A stretch of 64,000 bases of DNA, from assembly GCA_014650415.1 (NCBI GenBank), contig BMUX01000002.1, positions 124,001 to 188,000 of the forward strand, given 5' to 3'. Positions 43,613 to 53,071 of the stretch are shown here, one piece after another (within the stretch, counting starts at the first letter, position 1; the number at the start of each line of letters is the position of its first letter). The stretch comes from Streptomyces spiroverticillatus. Its GTDB lineage: Bacteria; Actinomycetota; Actinomycetes; Streptomycetales; Streptomycetaceae. The position numbers were made by a program, and so were the translations under genes. The notes beneath the pieces are model-generated. The model did not search any database and had not been told where the DNA came from. It saw only the letters and a list, made by a program, of their open reading frames with translations.

Positions 43613-45181
43613 GTCCGGGTCCCGTTCCAGGAACGGGCCGAGCAGCCCCGGCACCGCCTCACCGGCGAACTCCAGACCCTCGCTCTGCCCCACGTCGTAC
43701 GCGGAGTACGCCCCGACCCCGGCGGCCGTCGTCGCCGTCACCGTGACCAGGCCGGCCCTGCGCTGGAACACCGACTGCTTCACGGTGAAGCCGATCACCC
43801 CGTCCCGCCGCAGCGCCACCGTCGCCCGCCGCATCGACCCGGACCGCACCACCAGGTACTTGCCCGTGAGCCCGTGCCCCAGCGAGCGGTACGCGTCCAC
43901 CGCCAACAGCGCGGCCACCGGCAGCAGCACCACCACGGCCGCCACCGCGACCCACACCAGCACCTGCGTCAGCAGCACGCCCAGCAGCAGGAGCGACGCC
44001 ACCACCCCGAGCACCGAGCCCAGCGCCCAGCGCAACCGCCGGCCCCGCGCAGCCACCGGGTGCCCCCGCAGACGTACCGCCGAGGTCGGGGAGACCGGCT
44101 CCCGCAGCACCCGCGCGGCCACCGTCTCCGCCAGTTCCTTCGGGGCGGGCGGCAGGAGGGTCTTGCGGTCGGTCTTCTGGTCGGTCTCGGTCTCCGCGAG
44201 GCCGGTCGCCACCGCGTCCAGCCGGGCCGCCCCGGACAGCCGGATGCCGAGCGGTTCCAGCACCTCGACGCCCCGAAGCCGCCGCTCCTCGATGGAGATC
44301 GACCGCGAGGTGAACAGTCCCCGCTGCACCCGCAGCGTCCCGCCCGGCTCGCGGTCCAGCCGGTACCCCCACCACATCTCGACGAACAGCCCCAGCGCGC
44401 CGACCGCCCCCGCGATCAGCAGCACCACGGCCAGCGTGAGGACCATCCAGAGCACGGTGACCCCGTCGAACAGGTCGCCGACCCACTGGATCACCTCGAC
44501 CTGGAGCCCGAACCACTCACTGCCCTGCATCAGGGCACCACCGGCACCGAGGCCGAGGAGCGGTGCGGCGAAGGACAGCGGCGCGTACCTGATCCAGCGG
44601 GGGTCGAGCGTGGCCAGCCTGCCGTCGGTCTCCTCGGCATCCTCGCGGACCGCGTGGTCGAGCAGTTCGCGGCGCAGCCGGTCGCCCTCGCGGCGGGTGA
44701 CCGGGGTGATCTGGAGGATGGAGTCCGCTCCCGCGGCGCTGTGCTCCCCCGTACCGATCCGCACCTTGACCAGCCCGAGGACCCGCAGCAGCGGATGCGC
44801 GGTCAGGTCGACGGTGCGGATGCGCTCCCGGCGCAGCGAGCGGCGCTTCACCAGCAGCAGCCCGGTGTGCAGTTCGGCCCGCTCGGGACCTATCCGGTAC
44901 CGGGTGTGCCGCCAGCGCAGGTACTCCAGTCCGGCGGTGCCCAGGAGGAGGAGCGCGGCCCCGCCCAGCACCCAGGCGAGCGCCCGCACCACCCCGAAGG
45001 GGACGGCGAGGGCGACGAAGGCGGGCACGCCGCCGCTGAAGGCGATGCCGCCCATGAGGGTCACGGCGACGAGCACGGTGCGCCGGTCCAGCTTCTGCCA
45101 GGGGACGTCGGCGGGGGCGTCCCCGGCCGGGGCTGTGTGCATCCCCTCCGGGGACGCCCCGTCCGCGCGCGTGCCGCTCAT
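43601..45181 (-). CDS. Large PH-domain (bPH2/YdbT-like) membrane protein
   Basis: The 526-residue protein alternates membrane pairs with bacterial PH-like domains. The first block has YRIGPERAELHTGLLLVKRRSL and RIRTVDLTAHPLLRVLGLV, the second YRLDREPGGTLRVQRGLF and RRLRGVEVLEPLGIRL, the third LTGKYLVVRSGSMRRATVALRRDGVIGFTV, so three bPH2-type units are visible. Its start overlaps the 172-residue PH gene by four bases; the two form a YdbS/YdbT-like pair. Such pairs are membrane proteins of unclear role, some linked to antimicrobial peptide tolerance in Bacillus. Confidence 0.86.
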   Translation of the reverse strand: MSGTRADGASPEGMHTAPAGDAPADVPWQKLDRRTVLVAVTLMGGIAFSGGVPAFVALAVPFGVVRALAWVLGGAALLLLGTAGLEYLRWRHTRYRIGPERAELHTGLLLVKRRSLRRERIRTVDLTAHPLLRVLGLVKVRIGTGEHSAAGADSILQITPVTRREGDRLRRELLDHAVREDAEETDGRLATLDPRWIRYAPLSFAAPLLGLGAGGALMQGSEWFGLQVEVIQWVGDLFDGVTVLWMVLTLAVVLLIAGAVGALGLFVEMWWGYRLDREPGGTLRVQRGLFTSRSISIEERRLRGVEVLEPLGIRLSGAARLDAVATGLAETETDQKTDRKTLLPPAPKELAETVAARVLREPVSPTSAVRLRGHPVAARGRRLRWALGSVLGVVASLLLLGVLLTQVLVWVAVAAVVVLLPVAALLAVDAYRSLGHGLTGKYLVVRSGSMRRATVALRRDGVIGFTVKQSVFQRRAGLVTVTATTAAGVGAYSAYDVGQSEGLEFAGEAVPGLLGPFLERDPDGTP

Positions 45182-45696
45182 GTCGCGTCCCCGGGGGTGG
45201 CCCCGGTGATCTCCGTGAGCTGCTCCGCCAGTTCGGCGGCGACCTCGTGGTCGAGCCCCTCGATCTTGACGGCGCCCTTGGCGGACCCGGTGGTGACGAC
45301 GACGGTGGCCAGCCCGAAGGCCTGCTGCAGCGGGCCGCGCACGGTGTCCACGGTCTGGATCCGCGACATCGGCGCCACCCGCCACTCCTGCCAGAAGTAC
45401 CCGGTGTGGATGTACACCGCGGACTCGGTGACCTCCCAGCGGTGCACCCGGTACCACCAGCCGGGCAGGAGCAGGGCGGCGAGGAGCCCGGGAACGGCGA
45501 TCAGCGCCGCGGGGAGGAACAGCCAGAACCTGGCCGGTTCGATCAGCACTCCCAGCAGGACGAGGACGAGGACCGGCGGCAGCACCAGCAGCAGCCACTG
45601 CACCCGCCACCAGGGGACGACCCTGCGGTCGAACCTGTTCTGCGGCGGTCTCAGCCGCACCGTCCCCGTGCCTGCTCCGGTCCCCGACACCGTCAC
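45178..45696 (-). CDS. Small PH-domain (YdbS-like) membrane protein
   Basis: The 172-residue protein has a hydrophobic hairpin (two segments, residues about 30-85) followed by a bPH2 domain: YRVHRWEVTESAVYIHTGYFWQEW, SRIQTVDTVRGPLQQAFGLATVVVTT and the ending HEVAAELAEQLTEIT. GTG 45696 has GAGGGG 6 bases upstream. It lies 24 bases after pgi and is coupled to the larger PH protein, so all three may share one mRNA. Confidence 0.87.
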   Translation of the reverse strand: MTVSGTGAGTGTVRLRPPQNRFDRRVVPWWRVQWLLLVLPPVLVLVLLGVLIEPARFWLFLPAALIAVPGLLAALLLPGWWYRVHRWEVTESAVYIHTGYFWQEWRVAPMSRIQTVDTVRGPLQQAFGLATVVVTTGSAKGAVKIEGLDHEVAAELAEQLTEITGATPGDAT

Positions 45697-45720
45697 CCCT
45701 CACCCCTCAGCGGATCGGCC

Positions 45721-47394
45721 TCAACGGCCGCGCAACGTACGGTACTTGCCCACGAGAGCCGCGGTCGAACTGTCGAGCGCCTCGCCCTTCTCCGTTCCGG
45801 TCAGCACCGGTTCGATCTTCTTCGCCAGGACCTTGCCCAGCTCGACGCCCCACTGGTCGAAGGAGTCGATGTTCCAGATCGCGCCCTGGACGAACACCTT
45901 GTGCTCGTAGAGGGCGATCAACTGGCCGAGCACGGACGGCGTCAGCTCGTCGCTGAGGATCGTGGTGGTCGGGTGGTTGCCGCGGAAGGTCTTGTGCGCC
46001 ACCAGCTCCTCGGCGACGCCCTCGGCCCGTACCTCGTCCGGCGTCTTGCCGAAGGCCAGCGCCTGCGTCTGGGCGAAGAAGTTCGCCATCAGCAGGTCGT
46101 GCTGGGCCTCGAGCCCCGGGGTGAGGTCGGCGACCGGGCGGGCGAAGCCGATGAAGTCCGCCGGGATGACCTTGGTGCCCTGGTGCAGCAACTGGTAGTA
46201 CGCGTGCTGCCCGTTGGTGCCCGGGGTGCCCCAGACGACCGGTCCGGTCTGCCAGTCGACGGGGTTGCCGTCGCGGTCCACGGACTTGCCGTTGGACTCC
46301 ATGTCGAGCTGCTGGAGGTAGGCGGTGAACTTCGACAGGTAGTGGCTGTACGGAAGGACCGCGTGCGCCTGTGCGTCGAAGAAGGCCCCGTACCAGACGC
46401 CCAACAGGCCCAGCAGCAGCGGTGCGTTCTGCTCGGCGGGGGCGGTGCGGAAGTGCTCGTCGACCTGGTGGAAGCCGTCCAGCATCTCGCGGAAGCGGTC
46501 CGGGCCGATGGCGATCATCAGCGAGAGGCCGATGGCCGAGTCGTAGGAGTAGCGGCCGCCGACCCAGTCCCAGAACTCGAACATGTTGGCCGTGTCGATG
46601 CCGAAGTCGGCGACCTTCTCGGCGTTGGTGGACAGCGCCACGAAGTGCTTGGCGACGGCGGACTCGTCGCCGCCCAGCTTCCCCAGCAGCCAGTTGCGGG
46701 CGGAGGTGGCGTTGGTGATGGTCTCGATCGTCGTGAACGTCTTGGAGGCGACGATGAAGAGCGTCTCCTCGGCGTCCAGGTCGCGGATCGCCTCGTGCAG
46801 GTCGGCGCCGTCCACGTTGGACACGAAGCGGAAGTCCAGCTCGCGGGCGGTGAAGGAGCGCAGCACCTCGTACGCCATGGCCGGGCCGAGGTCGGAGCCG
46901 CCGATGCCGATGTTGACGACCGTCTTGATGCGCCGGCCGGTGTGCCCGGTCCACTCGCCCGAGCGGACCTTGTCGGAGAAGGCGGCCATCTTGTCGAGGA
47001 CGGCGTGCACGGCCGGGACGACGTTCTCGCCGTCGACCTCGACGACCGCTCCGCGCGGGGCGCGCAGCGCGGTGTGCAGGACGGCGCGGTCCTCGGTGGT
47101 GTTGATCTTCTCGCCGCGGAACATGGCGTCGCGCAGCTCGGCGACGCCGGTGGCCTCGGCCAGCTCGCGGAGCAGGCCCAGGGTCTCGTCGGTGACCAGG
47201 TGCTTGGAGTAGTCGAGATACAGGTCGCCGACCTGGAGCGTGTAGCCCGAGCCGCGGGCCGGGTCGGCGGCGAACAGGTCGCGCAGGTGGGCGTCGCCCA
47301 GCTGCTCCCGGTGCTTGCCCAGCGCCGCCCACTCGGGAAGCCGGTTCAGCCTGGTGCGGCCGTTCTTCGAATCCATCGCGTTCATCTCGGACAT
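45721..47394 (-). CDS. pgi: Glucose-6-phosphate isomerase
   Basis: The 557-residue protein is full-length phosphoglucose isomerase. [56 protein letters not shown] and [18 protein letters not shown] are present, along with the NWLLG and ATSAR sugar-phosphate elements. It interconverts glucose-6-P and fructose-6-P. ATG 47394 is likely; ATG 47385 is close. It follows an MFS gene by 49 bases on the same strand. Confidence 0.95.
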   Translation of the reverse strand: MSEMNAMDSKNGRTRLNRLPEWAALGKHREQLGDAHLRDLFAADPARGSGYTLQVGDLYLDYSKHLVTDETLGLLRELAEATGVAELRDAMFRGEKINTTEDRAVLHTALRAPRGAVVEVDGENVVPAVHAVLDKMAAFSDKVRSGEWTGHTGRRIKTVVNIGIGGSDLGPAMAYEVLRSFTARELDFRFVSNVDGADLHEAIRDLDAEETLFIVASKTFTTIETITNATSARNWLLGKLGGDESAVAKHFVALSTNAEKVADFGIDTANMFEFWDWVGGRYSYDSAIGLSLMIAIGPDRFREMLDGFHQVDEHFRTAPAEQNAPLLLGLLGVWYGAFFDAQAHAVLPYSHYLSKFTAYLQQLDMESNGKSVDRDGNPVDWQTGPVVWGTPGTNGQHAYYQLLHQGTKVIPADFIGFARPVADLTPGLEAQHDLLMANFFAQTQALAFGKTPDEVRAEGVAEELVAHKTFRGNHPTTTILSDELTPSVLGQLIALYEHKVFVQGAIWNIDSFDQWGVELGKVLAKKIEPVLTGTEKGEALDSSTAALVGKYRTLRGR

Positions 47395-47443
47395 CAGCCC
47401 ACTTCTACTCGTATCCGCATGCATCCCCCGCTGCTTCCCCAAC

Positions 47444-48655
47444 TTAATTGATCAGAGGTGCGAGTGCGGCCACGGCCAGCCCCATCAGCGCGGCCGCCAG
47501 CAGGGCGGGTGCGTTCAGTCCCCAGGAGGCCGCCGCGAGTCCCGCCAGGAGCGCCCCGAGCGGGGCTCCGGCGACCGCGAGGGTGCGGAAGGCCGCACTG
47601 ACCCTGCCCAGCATCTGTGCGGGGCTGCGCTCCTGCATCAGGGTCGTCTGGTTGGCGTTCCACACGATGCCCATCAGCCCGAAGACCGCCATCGCCGCGA
47701 CCGCCGCCACCGGCGAGCGCACCGTGCCCAGCACGACCAGACAGCCGGCCTGCACCGACCCCGCCAGGAACACGCTCCGTATGCGCCCCACCCGCCTGGC
47801 CAGCCGTCCGGCGACCAGCCCGCCGACCACGCTGCCCACGCCGTACGCCGTGATGGCCGCCGCGAATCCGGCCTGCCCGGCGTCCAGCCAGCCGGTGACG
47901 TGCAGCACCAGGGTGGCGATGAGCCCGCCGACGCCGATGTTGCACAGCGTCGTCGCGGTGCACAGGCCGCGCAGCTGCCGGTCCGCCCACAGCACCTTCA
48001 GCCCGGCCGCGATGTCCCCGCGCAGCGTGCTGCCCGCCGGGCGCGGCGGCCGCTCTGGCGCCGGGACCCGCAGCGAGGCGATCAGCACGGCGGCCAGGAC
48101 ATAGGTGACCGCGTCGGCGGCGTACGGCACCGAAGGGCCCCAGAACAGCAGCACCGGCACCAGCGGGGCGGCCAGGAAGGTCCCCGCCACCTGCTGCCCG
48201 GTCATCAGCCGGGCGTTCGCCGAGCCGAGCGCCTGCGCCGGGACGAGCGAGGGCAGCAGGGCGGTGGCCGCGTTGTCGAAGAGGGTCTGGAGGGTGGTCA
48301 GTGCGAAGGCCACCACGATCAGCAGGGCGATCGACGCGTGCCCGAGCGCCACGGCCACCGCGAAGCCCGCCATCAGCAGCCCGCGCACGAGGTCGACGGC
48401 CCACATCGCCCGCCGCTGGTCGACCCGGTCGGCGACCGCCCCGCCGAGCAGCCCGAACAGCAGCCACGGCAGGAACCCGCACGCGCTCACCAAGGCCACC
48501 AGCACCGGGTCCCGGGTCAGCGTGGCCGCGAGCAGCGGCATCGCGGCGGTGCGCAGCGAGTCGCCGAACTTGGACACGACGGCCGCCGACCACAGCCGCC
48601 CGAACCCCCCGCGCCACGCGGGCGCCTGCACCGCCACCGCCTGCACCGCTGCCAC
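47444..48655 (-). CDS. MFS transporter (MFS_3/enterobactin-exporter-like)
   Basis: The 403-residue protein has about 12 membrane segments with [20 protein letters not shown], the loop-2 motif of the MFS_3 efflux type. [27 protein letters not shown] sits between TM10 and TM11. GTG 48655 has a G-rich ribosome site close upstream. It precedes pgi on the same strand, which may be fortuitous. Substrate unknown. Confidence 0.84.
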   Translation of the reverse strand: MAAVQAVAVQAPAWRGGFGRLWSAAVVSKFGDSLRTAAMPLLAATLTRDPVLVALVSACGFLPWLLFGLLGGAVADRVDQRRAMWAVDLVRGLLMAGFAVAVALGHASIALLIVVAFALTTLQTLFDNAATALLPSLVPAQALGSANARLMTGQQVAGTFLAAPLVPVLLFWGPSVPYAADAVTYVLAAVLIASLRVPAPERPPRPAGSTLRGDIAAGLKVLWADRQLRGLCTATTLCNIGVGGLIATLVLHVTGWLDAGQAGFAAAITAYGVGSVVGGLVAGRLARRVGRIRSVFLAGSVQAGCLVVLGTVRSPVAAVAAMAVFGLMGIVWNANQTTLMQERSPAQMLGRVSAAFRTLAVAGAPLGALLAGLAAASWGLNAPALLAAALMGLAVAALAPLIN

Positions 48656-48777
48656 AACTACCCCCGCGAGCCGAGCCGTTCAGATCCGGCAACGCCAGAT
48701 CATGCAAGGACCGTAAGGGGTACCACTGACAATCGCGCTGACCTGCATAAACGCTGCCCTGCACGAACAGCGAAAGC

Positions 48778-48815
48778 AGCGAGGGCCGGACACCCTCCGG
48801 TGTCCGGCCCTCGCT
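48778..48815 (-). terminator. Perfect 17-bp stem terminator after the RbpA-type gene
   Basis: Arms 48778-48794 and 48799-48815 are exactly complementary with a 4-base loop, 7 bases after the stop. Confidence 0.88.
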
Positions 48816-48821
48816 CCGTTC

Positions 48822-49157
48822 CTAGATCTCGCCCCGCAGTTTGGCGAGCGCCTCCGCGAGGATCGCCTCGCCGTCCGCGTCGCTGCGCCGCTCCCGCACG
48901 TAGGCGAGATGGGTCTTGTACGGTTCCGTGCGCGGCGGATCCGGGGGGTTGTCCCGGTCCTGACCGGCCGGGAATCCACAGCGCGGACAGTCCCAGGTGT
49001 CCGGGACCTGCGCGTCGCTGGCGAAGCTGGGCTGCGTCTCGTGCCCGTTGGAGCACCAGAAGGAGATGCGCAGGCGGGGCGCGGACTCGCCGCGCTCGGC
49101 CTCACCCATCGGCCCCGCTCCGACCCGGCTTCCCCGGATCGCGTTGCCACTTGCCAC
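48822..49157 (-). CDS. RbpA-family RNA polymerase-binding protein (paralogue type)
   Basis: The 111-residue protein has the RbpA layout: a short N-terminal tail with SxNAIRGSR, a zinc-ribbon core (C35, H39, C57, C60 in FWCSNGHE and WDCPRCG), then a PARTH-like turn (PRTEPYKTHLAYVRERRSDADGEAILAEAL) and a helical sigma-interaction end. RbpA binds RNA polymerase and stimulates principal sigma factors in actinobacteria. The core differs from the main RbpA I remember, and relatives beside secG/tpi are usually annotated as RNA polymerase-binding protein. GTG 49157 has GGAG 8 bases upstream. Confidence 0.85.
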   Translation of the reverse strand: MASGNAIRGSRVGAGPMGEAERGESAPRLRISFWCSNGHETQPSFASDAQVPDTWDCPRCGFPAGQDRDNPPDPPRTEPYKTHLAYVRERRSDADGEAILAEALAKLRGEI

Positions 49158-49265
49158 GGTCGTAACTCCCTGCGTGATGTGCTGCGGGACTACGTCGTAC
49201 TGCCCCGCGGCGAGCGCCCAGTCTGCATGAGGCCCAACGCGCGTCCAGTGACGGGAGTTACACCC

Positions 49266-49310
49266 CGACGCCGGGACGCCTGCCCATGATAGGCCGCGAT
49301 CCCGGCGTCG
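49266..49310 (-). terminator. Hairpin after secG
   Basis: CGACGCCGGGA (49266-49276) pairs with TCCCGGCGTCG (49300-49310) with a 23-base loop, just past the secG stop at 49327. Confidence 0.6.
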
Positions 49311-49326
49311 TACCGGACGATGCGCG

Positions 49327-49563
49327 TCAGCCGTCGAGCTTCATCAGCAGCGCGAGCGCCACGATGAGGCCGAACCAGACCAGACCGACGACCACGGTGA
49401 TCCGGTCGAGGTTGCGCTCGGCGACCGAGGACCCTCCGACGGACGACTGCATGCCGCCGCCGAACATGTCGGAGAGACCGCCGCCCTTCCCCTTGTGCAT
49501 CAGAACCAGCAGCATCAGCAGCAGGCTGAATACGATCAGGGCGATCGAGAACCCCATAACCAC
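49327..49563 (-). CDS. secG: Preprotein translocase subunit SecG
   Basis: The 78-residue protein has two membrane helices, residues about 3-22 and 55-74, separated by the conserved HKGKGGGLSDMFGGG loop and SVAERNLDRIT. It is part of the SecYEG channel. GTG 49563 or ATG 49557 starts it; GAGGAAG lies about 12 bases upstream of the former. Its position next to tpiA is conserved in actinobacteria. Confidence 0.94.
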   Translation of the reverse strand: MVMGFSIALIVFSLLLMLLVLMHKGKGGGLSDMFGGGMQSSVGGSSVAERNLDRITVVVGLVWFGLIVALALLMKLDG

Positions 49564-49608
49564 GGCTGGACCAACTTCCTCGGATCAAGTCTCGAAACAG
49601 ACAAAGAC

Positions 49609-49642
49609 GACGGGGGCCGGTGGCGAGCCACCGACCCCCGTC
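49609..49642 (-). terminator. Terminator after tpiA
   Basis: A 16-bp stem with one mismatch (49609-49624 with 49627-49642) closed by a tiny loop, 65 bases past the tpiA stop. Confidence 0.8.
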
Positions 49643-49707
49643 AGAGTACGACGGATCGGCCCGAGGGCCTACTCACTGCCGGTACTACTGGCAGTGGCCG
49701 CGGCCGA

Positions 49708-50487
49708 CTACTGGTCGCGGAAACGGACGATCTTGACGAACTCGTCGGCGTCCAGCGCCGCGCCGCCGATCAGCGCACCGTCGACGTCGGGCTTCGCCAT
49801 GATCGCGGCGACGTTCCCGGACTTCACGGAGCCGCCGTACTGGATGCGGACCTTGTCGGCCAGCTCCTGGGAGTACAGCTCGGCCAGCCGCCCGCGGATC
49901 GCACCGCAGACCTCCTGCGCGTCCTCGGGCGTGGCGACCTCGCCGGTGCCGATGGCCCACACGGGCTCGTAGGCGATGACGATGGACTCGGCCTGCTCGG
50001 CCGGGATGTCCTTGAGGCCGCCGTCGACCTGGGCCAGCGTGTACTCGACCTGCTGGCCGGCCTTGCGGATGTCCAGGCCCTCGCCGACGCACATGATCGG
50101 GGTGAGGCCGTGCCGATACGCGGCCTTGACCTTGGCGTTGACGACCTCGTCGGTCTCGTTGTGGTACTGGCGGCGCTCGGAGTGGCCGATGGCCACGTAG
50201 GAGCACTTGAACTTGGCCAGCATCGCACCGGAGATCTCGCCGGTGTACGCGCCGGAGTCGTGCGCCGAGAGGTCCTGGGCGCCGTACTTGATCTTCAGCT
50301 TGTCGCCGTCGACCAGGGTCTGCACGGAGCGCAGGTCGGTGAAGGGCGGCAGGACCGCGACCTCGACCGCGTCGAAGTCCTTGTCGGCCAGCGCGAAGGC
50401 GAGCTTCTGGACGTGGGCGATGGCCTCGAGGTGGTTGAGGTTCATCTTCCAGTTGCCCGCCATCAGCGGGGTACGGGTGGTGCTCAT
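49708..50487 (-). CDS. tpiA: Triose-phosphate isomerase
   Basis: The 259-residue TIM barrel has Asn12/Lys14 (GNWKMN), His102 (IGHSERR), Glu174 ([11 protein letters not shown]) and the YGGSVKSGN phosphate loop, all intact. It interconverts dihydroxyacetone phosphate and glyceraldehyde-3-P. It follows pgk by 7 bases. Confidence 0.96.
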   Translation of the reverse strand: MSTTRTPLMAGNWKMNLNHLEAIAHVQKLAFALADKDFDAVEVAVLPPFTDLRSVQTLVDGDKLKIKYGAQDLSAHDSGAYTGEISGAMLAKFKCSYVAIGHSERRQYHNETDEVVNAKVKAAYRHGLTPIMCVGEGLDIRKAGQQVEYTLAQVDGGLKDIPAEQAESIVIAYEPVWAIGTGEVATPEDAQEVCGAIRGRLAELYSQELADKVRIQYGGSVKSGNVAAIMAKPDVDGALIGGAALDADEFVKIVRFRDQ

Positions 50488-50494
50488 CTAAGGA

Positions 50495-51706
50495 TCAGTC
50501 CTCCAGTGCGGCAAGGCCGGGCAGGGTCTTGCCTTCCAGGTATTCGAGGCTTGCGCCGCCGCCGGTCGAGATGTGGCCGAACGCGTTCTCGTCGAAGCCC
50601 AGGATGCGGACCGCGGCGGCGGAGTCGCCACCGCCGACGACCGAGAAGGCGTCGCTGTCCAGCAGGCCCTGCGCGACGGCGGCGGTGCCACCGGCGTAGT
50701 CCGGGTGCTCGAAGACGCCCATCGGGCCGTTCCAGAAGACCGTGGCGGCGTCGGCCAGCTTGGAAGCGTACAGCTCACGGGTCTTGGGGCCGATGTCCAG
50801 GCCCTCCTGGTCGGCCGGGATGGCGTCGGCCGCGACCGTGGTCGGGTTGGCCGGGGTCTTGCCCTTGAGGTCGGGGAACTCCGCCGAGACCAGCACGTCC
50901 ACGGGAAGGACGAACTCGACGCCCTTCTTCTTCGCCCGGTCCAGGTACTCCAGGACGGTCGGGATCTGGTCCTCCTGGAGCAGCGAGATGCCGACCTCGT
51001 GGCCCTGGGCCTTGAGGAAGGTGTACGCCATGCCGCCGCCGACCAGGATGCGGTCGGCCTTCTCCAGCAGGTGGTCGATCACGCCGAGCTTGTCGGAGAC
51101 CTTGGCGCCGCCGAGGACGACGACGTACGGGCGCTTGACGTCCTCGGTGAGCTTCTTCAGGACGCCGACCTCGGTGGCGATGAGGTCGCCGGCGGCGTGC
51201 GGCAGGCGGGCCGGGAGGTCGAAGACCGAGGCGTGCTTGCGGTGCACCGCGCCGAAGCCGTCGCCGACGTACAGGTCGGCGAGGGAGGCGAGCTCGTCGG
51301 CGAAGGCGCCGCGCTCGGCGTCGTCCTTGGACGTCTCACCGGCGTTGAAGCGCAGGTTCTCGATGACGGCGACCTTGCCGTCGGTGAGGGCCTCGACGGT
51401 CGTACGGGCGGACTCGCCGACCGTGTCGGTCGCGAAGGCGACCTCGGCGTCGAGGATCTCGCCGAGCCGCTTGGCGGCCGGGGCCAGGGAGAACGCCGGG
51501 TCCGGGGCGCCCTTGGGGCGGCCCAGGTGCGAGGCGACGATCACGCGTGCGCCCGCGGCGGCGAGCTTGGCGATCGTGGGGGCGACGGCGCGGATGCGGC
51601 CGTCGTCGGTGATCGTGGTGCCGTCGAGCGGCACGTTGAGGTCGGCGCGGACGAAGACCCGCTTGCCGGTTACGCCATCGGCGATGAGTTCGTCGATCGT
51701 CTTCAT
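50495..51706 (-). CDS. pgk: Phosphoglycerate kinase
   Basis: The 403-residue enzyme has the N-domain RADLNVPLDG and SHLGRPKG, KRPYVVVLGGAKVSDKLGVI in the middle and GGGDSAAAVRILGFDENAFGHISTGGGASLEYLEG at the end. GAGGAG lies 9 bases before ATG 51706. It sits between gap, from which a large hairpin separates it, and tpiA. Confidence 0.96.
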   Translation of the reverse strand: MKTIDELIADGVTGKRVFVRADLNVPLDGTTITDDGRIRAVAPTIAKLAAAGARVIVASHLGRPKGAPDPAFSLAPAAKRLGEILDAEVAFATDTVGESARTTVEALTDGKVAVIENLRFNAGETSKDDAERGAFADELASLADLYVGDGFGAVHRKHASVFDLPARLPHAAGDLIATEVGVLKKLTEDVKRPYVVVLGGAKVSDKLGVIDHLLEKADRILVGGGMAYTFLKAQGHEVGISLLQEDQIPTVLEYLDRAKKKGVEFVLPVDVLVSAEFPDLKGKTPANPTTVAADAIPADQEGLDIGPKTRELYASKLADAATVFWNGPMGVFEHPDYAGGTAAVAQGLLDSDAFSVVGGGDSAAAVRILGFDENAFGHISTGGGASLEYLEGKTLPGLAALED

Positions 51707-51739
51707 GAAGTACGGCTCCTCAGAAGGGCTGGACAGACG

Positions 51740-51781
51740 ACAGGGCTCGTACAGCGCCGCATTGCGCTGCCCGAGCCCTGT
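51740..51781 (-). terminator. Hairpin between gap and pgk
   Basis: ACAGGGCTCG (51740-51749) and CGAGCCCTGT (51772-51781) enclose an inner CAGCGC/GCGCTG stem. Lying inside the gap-pgk gap, it may partially terminate or stabilise the upstream mRNA. Confidence 0.7.
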
Positions 51782-51814
51782 CGCTCACATCTTGATGCTC
51801 TCAGCTGTTGCTGA

Positions 51815-53032
<1,218 letters not shown>

Positions 53033-53071
53033 TCAGCGTGACCGCGCGGGCCTGCTGCTGACGCCGTCGGA

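Noticed and set aside
43601..45703. A single 700-residue PH-domain protein covering both PH genes
   Set aside because: The frame is open across both, but the 172-residue gene is in another frame with its own start, domain and ATGA overlap.
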